A stretch of DNA of 64,000 nt from Tildeniella torsiva UHER 1998/13D (GTDB taxonomy: Bacteria; Cyanobacteriota; Cyanobacteriia; Phormidesmidales; Phormidesmidaceae), in assembly GCA_019358835.1 (NCBI GenBank), contig JAHHIH010000001.1:512960-576959 (forward strand), given 5' to 3'. A model generated the notes under the pieces. The model was given only the letters and a program-made list of their open reading frames with translations, was not told the origin of the DNA and made no database searches. Numbering within the stretch: the stretch's first letter is position 1; the number at the start of each line of letters is the position of its first letter. The translations under genes and the position numbers were made by a program. Shown piece after piece: positions 26,363 through 36,755 of the stretch.

Positions 26363-27346
26363 TTACGGTCTACTCTCCTTTACCCATTCCCAAACCCGCT
26401 CCACTAAATCGCTGGCGTCGGCATCAAACCACTGCACCGCGGCCCGATTGTGAAACCAGGTGCGCTGGCGTTTGGCAAACTGGCGCGTGTGCTGCACGAT
26501 GTCGGCCTGGGCGATCGCCAGCGAGATGTCTCCTCGCACATAGCGCAGTATTTCGGCATAGCCCAAGGTTTGCAGCAGCGGCAGCTCGGGGCCATATTTC
26601 TCAGCCAAGCCGATGACCTCATCCACAAATCCCGCCTCAACCATCGCCTGGGTGCGCTGGGCTATGCGACGTTCCAAAGCGAGGGCATCACAGTCGAGAG
26701 CCAGGTAGCGCACCGGATAGGCCGGAGGCGCTTCGCCCTGGAGGGCCGACATGGGCTGGCCAGTGACGTAGAACACCTCCAGAGCGCGCACTGTACGCAC
26801 CGGGTCGTTGGGGTGAATGCGCTGGGCCGCCGCCGCATCCAGGCTGTTGAGCAGAGCGTAGCAGTGGGGCTGCCCCAGGGTCTCTAACTGCTGGCGCAGG
26901 GGGGGCTGGGGAGCCACGGGCGGAATCCGAAGCCCTTTCACCACCGCATCTATATAGAGGCCAGTGCCCCCCACCAGCAGGGGCACCGTACCTGTCTGGT
27001 GAACGGTGTGAATGAGATCCTGGGCCTGGCGCTGGTACTGGGCCAGGGTGAGGGTTTCAGTCGGGTCGCAGATATCTATTAAGTAGTGGGGAATTTGCTG
27101 TCGATCGCAGGCCGAAGGTTTTGCGGTGCCAATATCAAACTCTCGATATACTTGTCGGGAATCGGCGCTGAGAATGACGCCCCGTTGATTTTGAGCAAGG
27201 GCCAGGCGCTGGGCTAGGGCGATCGCCAGCGACGACTTGCCCGTGGCCGTAGCACCGCCGACGACCAGCAAAAATGGTACAATTGAACTATATTCTGTCT
27301 TCTCCGGGGATGATGGTTCTAGTCGGGAAAATTTTGGTGATTGCAT
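26363..27346 (-). CDS. miaA: tRNA dimethylallyltransferase
   Basis: Transfers a dimethylallyl group to A37 of tRNAs that read codons starting with U. P-loop GGATATGKSSLA lies near residue 30, followed by SADSRQVYREFDIGTAKP and LVGGTGLYIDAVV, all conserved. The ATG at 27346 (MQSPKFSRLEPS) gives 327 aa. A longer frame back to 27478 would run into gyrB and has no support. The N-terminus before the P-loop is ~20 residues longer than in E. coli MiaA. Divergent from gyrB with a 125-bp intergenic region. Confidence 0.93.
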   Translation of the reverse strand: MQSPKFSRLEPSSPEKTEYSSIVPFLLVVGGATATGKSSLAIALAQRLALAQNQRGVILSADSRQVYREFDIGTAKPSACDRQQIPHYLIDICDPTETLTLAQYQRQAQDLIHTVHQTGTVPLLVGGTGLYIDAVVKGLRIPPVAPQPPLRQQLETLGQPHCYALLNSLDAAAAQRIHPNDPVRTVRALEVFYVTGQPMSALQGEAPPAYPVRYLALDCDALALERRIAQRTQAMVEAGFVDEVIGLAEKYGPELPLLQTLGYAEILRYVRGDISLAIAQADIVQHTRQFAKRQRTWFHNRAAVQWFDADASDLVERVWEWVKESRP

Positions 27347-27399
27347 CCCTGGTTCATTCTTGAGCTGACGTTGCCTTAGAGCCCGCTGTGGCTGCTTTG

Positions 27400-27408
27400 T
27401 GCTATAAT
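27400..27408 (+). promoter_or_regulatory. Extended -10 promoter element upstream of gyrB
   Basis: TGC-TATAAT (27400-27408) is a perfect extended -10 hexamer 63 bp before the gyrB ATG. No good -35 hexamer is found at normal spacing, as is common for extended -10 promoters. Confidence 0.55.
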
Positions 27409-27423
27409 TTCTAGGTGTTTTGA

Positions 27424-29412
<1,989 letters not shown>

Positions 29413-29556
29413 AGGAAGCGCAAATAATTCGATAGAGCAGCCATCTTGCCCCTAAGATAGCGTCAGCGTCGTTGGGATGTAGCAATTCCCCCATCAGTGG
29501 GGTAGTTCCATCCCTGCGCGATTGCATCCTGTGGGTTGTTGGTTTGGGGGTAATCT

Positions 29557-30018
29557 ATGACGGCGATTCAACCGATTGTGCTTGAGGATGATGACGGAAC
29601 GAGCTACACCATTTATGTAGAAACCGATGGGGTAGAACCTTACGGCATGCCCGCCGCTCCACCTGCGGCTCCTCCACCTGCCGGACCGCCAGCGCCACCT
29701 CCAAACCGCTCCTACGACCCCGATGCTACCCGAGAGACTTATAGTTGGCCGCCCAGCGAACCAACACGGGGGCTGGCGTCACCGATTAATGCGCAGCTGC
29801 AAACAGTTCACCAAACCATTCGCGCTTACACGGTGTATGCCTTGGGGGCATTCAAAAACCTGGCCGGGGCAGAGGTCGAAGATCTCAAGCTCAGCTTTGG
29901 CATCAAAATCAACGCTGATACCGGCATTCCCATGCTGGCCAAGGGCTCTATCGACGGCGACTTTAAAATCGAAGTCACCTGCAAGTTTCCTAAACACCAA
30001 GCGAGTCAGACCAGCTAG
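29557..30018 (+). CDS. Trypco1-like (CU044_2847 family) protein
   Basis: A 153-aa protein with an N-terminal beta-rich stretch (IVLEDDDGTSYTIYVE), a Pro/Ala-rich linker at residues ~30-50, then a helix and the C-terminal block DLKLSFGIKINADTG ... DFKIEVTCKF. This matches the Trypco1 (trypsin co-occurring) domain layout, a small domain often encoded beside trypsin-like proteases and other effectors in bacterial conflict or signalling clusters. No such partner is adjacent here. GGGGGT lies upstream of the ATG. Function is unknown. Confidence 0.65.
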   Translation: MTAIQPIVLEDDDGTSYTIYVETDGVEPYGMPAAPPAAPPPAGPPAPPPNRSYDPDATRETYSWPPSEPTRGLASPINAQLQTVHQTIRAYTVYALGAFKNLAGAEVEDLKLSFGIKINADTGIPMLAKGSIDGDFKIEVTCKFPKHQASQTS

Positions 30019-30180
30019 CAGGATTTACGTCGGTAACCTGAAACTGCGCTTCCCCTCTCAAACGCAAACAACTGACCTTAGGTTCAGTTGTTTATCGAAT
30101 CGCTGAGCCCGTTCAAAGAAGCATCGAAGAGTTGGATGCCAGCGAAATACTGAAAAATTCTGTTGGCATGGCATTAAAAA

Positions 30181-30216
30181 AAGGTGGGTCAGTACTTATG
30201 CTGACCCACCTTTTTA
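30181..30216. terminator. Bidirectional terminator
   Basis: A 12-bp perfect stem (AAGGTGGGTCAG, 30181-30192, with CTGACCCACCTT, 30201-30212) has an 8-nt loop. A T-tract follows on the plus strand and an A-run precedes it, so it can stop both the Trypco1-like gene and the convergent desC. Confidence 0.85.
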
Positions 30217-30235
30217 TTGATTTGGAACCGATGGG

Positions 30236-31057
30236 CTAGCTTTCAGCAGAGCCAGCCAGCTTGACTTTCTTGGCCAAGCCGACCGTTTCAAGCAGGCGAA
30301 TGGTCATCCAGGTCATATCAATTTCCCACCATTTGAGGCCGTGGCGGGCCGAGTACTGATAGGCGTGGTGGTTGTTGTGCCAGCCTTCGCCGTAGGTGAG
30401 CACGGCCACCCACCAGCAGTTGGTCGATTTGTCATCGGTGTCGTGGCTGCGGTAGCCAAACTTGTGGGTGGCGCTGTTCACCAGCCAGGTGCAGTGGTAG
30501 ACCGCCACCAGGCGAACAAAGATGCCCCACAGCACAAAGGGCCAGCCGCCCAGGGCATAGAGCACTACGCCGAGGCCAACCTGAAGCAGCAGGAAATACT
30601 TTTCGCAGAATAGATAGAAGCGATCGTCTTTAATATCGCGGATGAAGCGGTCAACCTCGTGGCGGGCGGGCACGTCGCGCAGCATCCAGCCCATGTGGCT
30701 CCACCAGAAGCCCTTGTTAGAGTCGTGGTGGTCAAGACTTTGGTCGGAGTAGGCATGGTGGTGGCGGTGCAGGCCAACCCACATAATCGGGCCGTGCTGG
30801 CAGGCGAGGGTGCCGCAAAAGACAAAGAAGTACTCCAGCCACTTGGGCACCGTAAAACTACGGTGGGATACCAGCCTATGCCAGCCCAGGGTAATACCCA
30901 GGCAGCCGGTAAACCAGTGGAGCAGCAGCGCCACCCCGATCGCCGCCCAGGAAAAGTTAGCGGGCAGAAACGCCAGGGCCGCCATGGTGTGGACAAAAAT
31001 CATGAAGCCAAGGGTGACCCAATCTCGGGACAAACGCTCGGTAGTTACAGCAGTCAT
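30236..31057 (-). CDS. desC: Acyl-lipid (Delta9-type) fatty acid desaturase
   Basis: Membrane di-iron desaturase that introduces the first double bond into glycerolipid acyl chains. The three histidine boxes are complete: HRLVSH, HRHHH and HNNHH. Four membrane helices are visible and the 273-aa length is normal for DesC. Such genes are cold-responsive in cyanobacteria. Transcribed away from the PLP-enzyme gene on the right, with a terminator on its 3' side. Confidence 0.93.
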   Translation of the reverse strand: MTAVTTERLSRDWVTLGFMIFVHTMAALAFLPANFSWAAIGVALLLHWFTGCLGITLGWHRLVSHRSFTVPKWLEYFFVFCGTLACQHGPIMWVGLHRHHHAYSDQSLDHHDSNKGFWWSHMGWMLRDVPARHEVDRFIRDIKDDRFYLFCEKYFLLLQVGLGVVLYALGGWPFVLWGIFVRLVAVYHCTWLVNSATHKFGYRSHDTDDKSTNCWWVAVLTYGEGWHNNHHAYQYSARHGLKWWEIDMTWMTIRLLETVGLAKKVKLAGSAES

Positions 31058-31196
31058 GCAAAGCTCTCAGAATTTTGGACAAGCGCCCCAGCAGGAATCC
31101 TCGGTAAGAATTTTGCTCAGGCAGAGTAAATGTAGGGGAGAATAGTTACCCCTGTTTCTTAACGAAAAAAATTAACCATTGCAACAATCAAACCTG

Positions 31197-32408
31197 ATGA
31201 TGCCGCCAGAATCGACACTTCTTCCGATTTTTTATGGAATTGACGCCCAGGTCAAGCAAAACCTGGCGCGAGTACTGGGGGCGTTTCGGCGACACCGGGT
31301 GGGTAGCCACCACTTTAACAGTGTGTCGGGCTACGGCCACGATGATCTGGGTCGCGACACCCTCGATCGCGTGTTTGCCGATGTGATGCAGGCGGAGGCC
31401 GCCCTGGCGCGATCGCAGTTTGTCTCAGGCACCCATGCAATCGCCTGCGCCCTGTACGGTGTACTGCGCCCTGGGGATGAAATGCTGGCCGTAGCAGGCA
31501 CTCCCTACGACACCCTAGAAGAAGTAATTGGCTTGCGCGGCACGGGCCAGGGATCGTTAGCAGAATTTGGGGTGTCCTATCGAGAGTTACCATTGAGCGC
31601 GACCCACAGCATCGACTGGGATGCTCTGACGACAGCAGTGGGGCCAAAAACCCGACTGGTGCACATCCAGCGATCGTGCGGCTACAGTTGGCGGTCAACC
31701 CTCACCATAGCCGAAATCGAAAAAATCGTAGGCATAGTAAAAGATCAGAATCCCACCGTTGTCTGTTTTGTCGATAACTGCTACGGCGAATTTTTAGAAG
31801 ACCGTGAGCCCACCGCCGTCGGGGCCGATCTCATGGCCGGGTCGCTGATTAAAAACCCCGGCGGCACCATTGCCCCCACGGGCGGCTACGTAGCGGGCCG
31901 GGCCGACCTGGTGGCGGCCGCCGCCTCTCGCCTCACGGCCCCTGGCATTGGGGCCAGCGGTGGCTCTAGCCTCAACCTCAACCGTCTGCTCTACCAGGGG
32001 CTGTTTCTGGCCCCCCAAATGGTGGGCGAAGCGATGAAGGGCAACTATCTGCTGGCGGCCACCTTCGATGCCCTGGGTTACCCCGTTAACCCCGCCCCCA
32101 GCGCTCCCCAGCGCGACGTCATTCAGGCCATTCGCCTCGGCTCCCCCGAGAAGTTGATCGCCTTTTGTAGGGCCGTACAGCAGCATTCTCCCATCGATGC
32201 CTACGTGGAACCCGTCCCCGCCGCCATGCCCGGCTACGACAGCGAGCTGGTAATGGCTGGGGGCACCTTTATCGACGGCAGCACCTCAGAACTGTCCGCC
32301 GATGGCCCCCTGAGGGAGCCCTACATCGTCTACTGCCAGGGCGGCACCCACTGGACCCACGTGGCCCTGGCGGTGGAGGCTGCGGTAGAGGCGATCGGGC
32401 CGCTTTAG
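31197..32408 (+). CDS. PLP-dependent enzyme of the aluminum-resistance / methionine gamma-lyase-like family
   Basis: Fold-type I PLP protein of the YnbB group, often annotated as aluminum resistance protein. Conserved segments: FNSVSGYGHDDLGRDTLD, SGTHAIACALYGVLRPGDE, VCFVDNCYGEFLE and the lysine-containing SLIKNPGGTIAPTGGY, whose Lys probably binds PLP. The real reaction of this family is not established; it may be a lyase on sulfur amino acids. The ATG pair at 31197 is preferred to a TTG at 31179. No ribosome site is obvious. Confidence 0.85.
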   Translation: MMPPESTLLPIFYGIDAQVKQNLARVLGAFRRHRVGSHHFNSVSGYGHDDLGRDTLDRVFADVMQAEAALARSQFVSGTHAIACALYGVLRPGDEMLAVAGTPYDTLEEVIGLRGTGQGSLAEFGVSYRELPLSATHSIDWDALTTAVGPKTRLVHIQRSCGYSWRSTLTIAEIEKIVGIVKDQNPTVVCFVDNCYGEFLEDREPTAVGADLMAGSLIKNPGGTIAPTGGYVAGRADLVAAAASRLTAPGIGASGGSSLNLNRLLYQGLFLAPQMVGEAMKGNYLLAATFDALGYPVNPAPSAPQRDVIQAIRLGSPEKLIAFCRAVQQHSPIDAYVEPVPAAMPGYDSELVMAGGTFIDGSTSELSADGPLREPYIVYCQGGTHWTHVALAVEAAVEAIGPL

Positions 32409-32490
32409 GGACGGGCTATCCACAAAAAGCTTGAGCAGACAGCCTTGTTCCCACCGACCTGGGCCATGCCCCTTGCCCAGGCACCGCTAA

Positions 32491-32531
32491 AAAGCGAGGG
32501 GCGATGGATTTGCATCCATCGCCCCTCGCTT
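32491..32531 (-). terminator. Terminator of psaL
   Basis: A 17-bp perfect stem (32492-32508 with 32515-32531; AAGCGAGGGGCGATGGA and its complement) has a 6-nt loop. Reading on the minus strand it ends in a T-run (GCTTTTTAG), so it stops transcription from psaL. A second 7-bp hairpin (32458-32481) lies just to its left, nearer the PLP-enzyme gene. Confidence 0.85.
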
Positions 32532-32557
32532 CACAGAGTAAAGGTCACAGCAAGAAC

Positions 32558-33040
32558 CTAGCTGTGGCCACCGCTGACCAAGGTGGTCAGAATGGGCAAA
32601 TTAGCCGCCAGCAGGTAGGCGAAGGTAGCCCCGCCGATGCCACCGATTAAAAAGCTGCCCGCAAACTCGCTCCAGCCTTCGTCTGTTTCGAGACTGGCAG
32701 GAGGGGTAAAGGGAGTGGTGGTTTTGGTTACGGCATCGTTGACGCCAGCACCGGAATAGATCGACAGGCAGGCGGTCAAAATAACCACCAGAGCTGCCGC
32801 GCTCAGCAGCCCGGCCAGGCCGGGAATTTCAGAATCGCGCAGGGGACCCAGCACGGCAAAGGGGCCATAGAGGAAATAGCCGTGGGCCATGCCAATCTCT
32901 AGGCCGCGCCGCTGGGGGGAAAGCCCCTTGCGGTAGGCGGGGAGGTTGCCGATGAACGCCCTTGAGAACGCAGAGGAATTAATCGGCGTTTCTAGGTTAC
33001 CGATTTGTGGATCCCCAGCGGGCTGAATAAGGTCTGTCAT
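32558..33040 (-). CDS. psaL: Photosystem I reaction centre subunit XI (PsaL)
   Basis: PsaL mediates contact between PSI monomers in oligomers. The 160-aa protein starts MTDLIQPAGDPQIGNL and shows the conserved LPAYRKGLSPQRRGLEIGMAHGYFL, LGPLRDSE and three membrane helices. The loop before the third helix is proline-rich (FTPPASLETDEGW). The ATG at 33040 has GGAGA upstream; a longer frame to 33073 is unlikely. It follows psaF and psaJ on the same strand; psaI was not found next to it. Confidence 0.95.
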   Translation of the reverse strand: MTDLIQPAGDPQIGNLETPINSSAFSRAFIGNLPAYRKGLSPQRRGLEIGMAHGYFLYGPFAVLGPLRDSEIPGLAGLLSAAALVVILTACLSIYSGAGVNDAVTKTTTPFTPPASLETDEGWSEFAGSFLIGGIGGATFAYLLAANLPILTTLVSGGHS

Positions 33041-33080
33041 GGGGGGAAGTTTCTCCAACTCAAACAAAATCACAGCAAAT

Positions 33081-33119
33081 AAGAAAAACGGTTTTTAGAA
33101 ACATACGCCTCCAAAAACC
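33081..33119 (-). terminator. Intrinsic terminator between psaJ and psaL
   Basis: GGTTTTT (33090-33096) pairs with AAAAACC (33113-33119). On the minus strand it is followed by a T-rich tail complementary to AAGAAAAAC at 33081-33089. It would partly separate psaFJ transcription from psaL. Confidence 0.55.
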
Positions 33120-33133
33120 ATCTTTAGATTGTG

Positions 33134-33155
33134 CTCGCAAGGCAAACCTTGCGAG
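33134..33155. repeat. Perfect hairpin after psaJ
   Basis: CTCGCAAGG (33134-33142) and CCTTGCGAG (33147-33155) form a 9-bp stem with a 4-nt loop, 9 bp beyond the psaJ stop. It has no T-tract and may stabilise the psaFJ transcript 3' end. Confidence 0.6.
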
Positions 33156-33163
33156 GTCTTTCC

Positions 33164-33289
33164 CTAGGGGTGCAGCAGCAAGTCGGGAAAGAAGCGATTG
33201 AACTCAATCAAAATACCGGCAGTGATCACCATCCACACGGTGGCTAGCACCGGGGCAGACGACAGGTACCGAAGCAGGTTGTTGTCCAT
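33164..33289 (-). CDS. psaJ: Photosystem I reaction centre subunit IX (PsaJ)
   Basis: A 41-residue single-helix membrane protein. The sequence [20 protein letters not shown], followed by a hydrophobic helix and [13 protein letters not shown] end ([14 protein letters not shown]), is characteristic of PsaJ, which stabilises PsaF in photosystem I. AGGAG lies 8 nt before the ATG (reading ATTAGACT between). It follows psaF by 48 bp, the conserved psaF-psaJ arrangement. It is too short for ordinary ORF filters. Confidence 0.95.
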   Translation of the reverse strand: MDNNLLRYLSSAPVLATVWMVITAGILIEFNRFFPDLLLHP

Positions 33290-33337
33290 AGTCTAATTCT
33301 CCTGGGTCGTGGTTCTGGGGGTAAGCAGAGAGACTGC

Positions 33338-33838
33338 CTAGCGAGGAGATACGGTGATCTCGTCGTTTTTGGCAAACATGGCCCCGCTGACAATGTCTTT
33401 GAAGGCAGTTAGAGGCCAAGCGACCCCAGACAGAGAGCACTTGATCGCCAGGGGCACATCAATAATGATCTCTTTGTCTTCAGGGTTTTTGTCGCCACGG
33501 ACTGCAATCACGTAGGCGCGGCCTACCCAGCCAATCCAGCCAGCGATGTAGAGAAACAACAGGCTAGGAATCAAAAATTCCTTAGCGTGGGAGAGATCGC
33601 CACTTACCACTAGGTGGGGTAGACCGTCACTACCGCACAACAGGGTGGAGCTACCATAGAAATTGAACCGAGCCTTGGCAGACTCAGTTTTGGCACCAGC
33701 GGCCCGCTTTAGAAACGCCTCGTTTTGGCCACAGGGGGTTAGACCTGCTACGTTGTCGCCAGCCAGGCTAGCGGAGGCCGGGGGGGCGAACCCAAACCAG
33801 AGAAACACTACAAGCGCTACAGCAAAAAACCGTCGCAT
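33338..33838 (-). CDS. psaF: Photosystem I reaction centre subunit III (PsaF)
   Basis: Plastocyanin/cytochrome c6-docking subunit of photosystem I. The 166-aa precursor begins with a signal peptide ([24 protein letters not shown], cleaved probably after ASA). The lumenal part has [17 protein letters not shown] and [20 protein letters not shown] with its paired cysteines, then the membrane segment [27 protein letters not shown] precedes the ATG. It is the first gene of psaF-psaJ-(psaL). Confidence 0.95.
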   Translation of the reverse strand: MRRFFAVALVVFLWFGFAPPASASLAGDNVAGLTPCGQNEAFLKRAAGAKTESAKARFNFYGSSTLLCGSDGLPHLVVSGDLSHAKEFLIPSLLFLYIAGWIGWVGRAYVIAVRGDKNPEDKEIIIDVPLAIKCSLSGVAWPLTAFKDIVSGAMFAKNDEITVSPR

Positions 33839-34056
33839 AAACTGTTCCTTTTAATTACCGAAGAAACTAGGGCGATTTGAACGCAAAGTTAAGTTTTTTG
33901 AACAAAAATTCACCCAACTTGGTCGCCATAATACCCCGCGGTCGAACCCCCGTAAAGCTAAGATCGGTGGGGTGTTTACATCTCTACAAATTACGGCGCG
34001 GCCCACTCTAATTTGCTTCTGCGGCTTACTCTAGTTCCCCTCTAACGACAACCCCC

Positions 34057-35115
34057 ATGGCGACGATTTTGGCGATAGAAACCAGCTGTGATGAGACAGC
34101 GGCGGCGGTGGTGCGCGATCGCACCATCCTCAGCAATGTCGTGGCCTCACAGATTGACATTCACCAGCCCTACGGCGGCATTGTGCCCGAGGTCGCCTCG
34201 CGGCACCATGTCGCCACCCTCGGGGACAGCATCAGCACCGCCCTCGACCAGGCTGGGCTGGGCTGGGCCGGCATCGACGGGGTGGCCGCCACCTGCACAC
34301 CGGGTCTGGTGGGCGCACTCCTGGTCGGGCTAACAGCAGGCAAAACGCTGGCCATGGTTCACCACAAGCCCTTCTTAGGGATTCACCATCTGGAGGGGCA
34401 CATCTACGCCAACTACCTAGCCAGCCCCGATCTGAAGCCCCCTTACCTGTGTCTATTAGTGTCGGGGGGGCACACTAGCTTGATCTACGTCAAAGGCTGC
34501 GGCCAGTACCAAACCCTGGGCCAAACCCGCGACGACGCCGCTGGAGAAGCCTTCGATAAGGTGGCGCGCCTAATGGGTCTGGGCTACCCCGGTGGCCCCA
34601 TCCTCGACCAGCTCGCCCAAACCGGCAACCCCAAAGCATTTCCGTTGCCCGAGGGCAATATCTCGCGGCCCGAGGGGGGCTTTCACCCCTACGATTCCAG
34701 CTTTAGCGGGCTGAAGACGGCGGTGCTGCGGCTGGTAGAAAAACTTCGAGAGGAGGGGGTTGATCCCCTACCCCTAGCCGATCTGGCCGCCAGCTTTCAG
34801 GCTACGGTGGCCCGCAGCTTGACCCGGCGAGTGGTAGCCTGCGCCCAGGCCTACGGCCTTACCACCGTGGCCGTGGGGGGTGGGGTCGCCGCCAATAGCG
34901 GCCTGCGGCAGCACCTCCAGCAGGCGGCGACCGACCACGGCCTGCGGGTGCTGTTTCCGCCCCTCAGCCTCTGTACCGACAATGCCGCCATGATCGGCTG
35001 CGCCGCCGCCGACCACCTCAAACAGGGGAACTCCTCAGGCTTTACCCTAGGGGCGCAGTCGCGCCTTGACCTGGCGCGAGTGATGGAGCTTTACGCGCCC
35101 ATGCCAGCGGCTTGA
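34057..35115 (+). CDS. tsaD: tRNA N6-adenosine threonylcarbamoyltransferase
   Basis: Catalyses transfer of the threonylcarbamoyl group to A37 of ANN-reading tRNAs, with TsaB and TsaE. Motifs: [16 protein letters not shown] at the N-terminus, the metal-binding HHLEGH near residue 112, [12 protein letters not shown], and [10 protein letters not shown] and CTDNAAMIG towards the C-terminus. Length (352 aa) is normal. Divergent from psaF. Confidence 0.95.
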   Translation: MATILAIETSCDETAAAVVRDRTILSNVVASQIDIHQPYGGIVPEVASRHHVATLGDSISTALDQAGLGWAGIDGVAATCTPGLVGALLVGLTAGKTLAMVHHKPFLGIHHLEGHIYANYLASPDLKPPYLCLLVSGGHTSLIYVKGCGQYQTLGQTRDDAAGEAFDKVARLMGLGYPGGPILDQLAQTGNPKAFPLPEGNISRPEGGFHPYDSSFSGLKTAVLRLVEKLREEGVDPLPLADLAASFQATVARSLTRRVVACAQAYGLTTVAVGGGVAANSGLRQHLQQAATDHGLRVLFPPLSLCTDNAAMIGCAAADHLKQGNSSGFTLGAQSRLDLARVMELYAPMPAA

Positions 35116-35206
35116 CGCTACACTGGGGGCTGGGGGATTGCTAGGGTGCGATCGCCCAGGCTTCACATACCAGCGTTCACCTACGAGCTAGGGTTGATTA
35201 GACTCT

Positions 35207-35620
35207 ATGGTTTCACTGCACCACGTTTATGCTTGGCCCAGACGGAGTTTCTTGGGGCTGGGTGGGGTGGCTCTGGGTACCCTACTGCTGGTTGGGTGTG
35301 GGCCTCAGCCGACCCAGACGGTCACGGCGGCCAGCAGCTATGAGGCGCAGCTGGCTCAGCACCTGGCAGATACCGGCAGCGTTATGTACGGTGCCTACTG
35401 GTGCCCCCACTGCGCTGACCAGAAGGCTATGTTTGGCGATGCGGTGGATGGGGTTCCCTACGTAGAGTGCGCCGCCGATGGCGACAACCCTCAGCCAGAG
35501 CTGTGCGAGCAAAAAGGCATTGAGGGATACCCCACCTGGGAAATTGGCGGTCAGCTGCATCCTGGCGTGCAGTCTTTAGAGGATTTGGCCACCCTATCTG
35601 AATTTTCCCCACCCCAGTAG
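35207..35620 (+). CDS. Thioredoxin-like lipoprotein with CPHC motif
   Basis: A 137-aa protein with an N-terminal membrane signal ending in a lipobox (LLVGCG, Cys ~31), so it is probably lipid-anchored outside the plasma membrane or facing the thylakoid lumen. The rest is a thioredoxin-like domain with the redox motif WCPHC, an additional Cys pair (VECAAD, ELCEQKG) and the cis-Pro GYPTWEI. It resembles the thioredoxin domain fused to VKOR in cyanobacterial and plant LTO1 proteins, here without the VKOR part. Likely a disulfide oxidoreductase. The 84-bp gap to the next gene allows cotranscription. Confidence 0.8.
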   Translation: MVSLHHVYAWPRRSFLGLGGVALGTLLLVGCGPQPTQTVTAASSYEAQLAQHLADTGSVMYGAYWCPHCADQKAMFGDAVDGVPYVECAADGDNPQPELCEQKGIEGYPTWEIGGQLHPGVQSLEDLATLSEFSPPQ

Positions 35621-35703
35621 GGTTGTGTTCTGTAGGCCAGCCGACCAGTGCCAGGGCTCAGCCCAAAGCTCCCGTTCTCAATTTCTTTATTCTGCCAATT
35701 CCA

Positions 35704-36051
35704 TTGCACAACCCTAGCCCCCAGCCCCACTCCCATCTGCACGAGGTCAGCCCCACGGGCGACAGCGTGGCCCATCCCCACGTCCACGATCCGGAGTCGC
35801 TGCGGCGGATTGTTAACCGCCTGGCTCGCATTGAGGGCCACATTCGCGGCATTAAAACGATGGTGCAGGAGAGTCGCCCCTGCCCTGATGTGCTGGTGCA
35901 GGTGGCGGCGGTACGGGGGGCGCTCGATCGCGTGGCCCGTATCATTCTCGATGAGCATCTCACCGAGTGCATTGGCCGGGCCGCCGAAGACGGCAATATC
36001 GAAGCAGAAATTGCGGAACTCAAGGCCGCTTTGGATCGATTTCTGCCGTAG
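35704..36051 (+). CDS. CsoR/RcnR-family metal-sensing repressor, InrS-like
   Basis: All-helical CsoR/RcnR DNA-binding protein. The core ESLRRIVNRLARIEGHIRGI is typical, and metal ligands fit the InrS pattern: Cys in RPCPDV, then His and Cys in DEHLTEC. A His-rich N-terminus (PHSHLHEV, AHPHVHD) resembles the extra N-terminal ligand of nickel-sensing InrS from Synechocystis. The reading frame is open further upstream to 35623, but the TTG at 35704 gives the N-terminal length expected for InrS; no good ribosome site helps. The target is unknown: no Ni or Cu exporter gene is adjacent. Confidence 0.8.
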   Translation: MHNPSPQPHSHLHEVSPTGDSVAHPHVHDPESLRRIVNRLARIEGHIRGIKTMVQESRPCPDVLVQVAAVRGALDRVARIILDEHLTECIGRAAEDGNIEAEIAELKAALDRFLP

Positions 36052-36233
36052 CTGATTGGCCTAAATTTGGGATCGGCCAAGATATGGGGATGTCATGGTG
36101 GATTGGGGGTTGGAAGGTTAGAAGGCTAGAAAGTTTGAAGGCTTCTCTCTGCTGGGTTTAACAATTGGCCTGTATACCTTTTAACTTGCCAACCTGTTCA
36201 CCCCCATTCCCTGCGTTAGAGGCTGAAATCTAT

Positions 36234-36647
36234 TCAAGCTGGAATAAATCGACTGTGTTCGCGCAGCAGGCGGCGCTCAAACTGGCGTACCCAGTGACCG
36301 AAGCGATCGCTCTCCTGGGCCGTAGTAAAGATCAGGGGTTTGCGCGTCAGTAGCGCTACGTATTCTTCCTTGGTACGCACCACAATGGCGGTCTGCTGAT
36401 CTAGCTCAATGCAGATGTGGGAAAATCCCTCCAGTTTCAGCGACGACATCAGCAGTGACTTCAGCCCTAGGGCTTGGAACACTAACTGCACCCAGCTGGT
36501 GCTTTCGTTGTCGGCGGTGATGAAGTACTCGCGGGGCAGACCGCTGAAATCGAAAATAGCGACTCCGATAATGTTCTCCAGCATCGCGTCCTGGGCGGAG
36601 ATCGAGGGCGCGGGCTGCGCCGGTACAGATGCCTTAGCCGTAGTCAT
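36234..36647 (-). CDS. Roadblock/LC7-like small protein
   Basis: A 137-aa protein with a ~90-residue alpha/beta domain (ENIIGVAIFDFSGLPREYFIT ... GFSHICIELDQQTAIVVRT) of roadblock/longin style, known for regulating small GTPases. The N-terminal 25 residues are Ala/Pro-rich and probably disordered. The C-terminal tail is basic (FERRLLREHSRF). The ATG at 36647 (MTTAKASVPA) is chosen because the upstream 36 residues look noncoding. No GTPase gene is adjacent; function unknown. Confidence 0.65.
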   Translation of the reverse strand: MTTAKASVPAQPAPSISAQDAMLENIIGVAIFDFSGLPREYFITADNESTSWVQLVFQALGLKSLLMSSLKLEGFSHICIELDQQTAIVVRTKEEYVALLTRKPLIFTTAQESDRFGHWVRQFERRLLREHSRFIPA

Positions 36648-36755
36648 AGACCCATCACGTGGTGGCACAGGTGCTAAAGGAAGCCGCGATCGACACAACA
36701 TTGTATCTCTGGCTACCTTGAGCCTTAGGTTTAGCATACCCGGCCAGCCACACAA

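Noticed and set aside
33041..33163. A hidden psaI between psaJ and psaL
   Set aside because: Translation of all minus-strand frames there gives no PsaI-like helix; the space holds hairpins instead.
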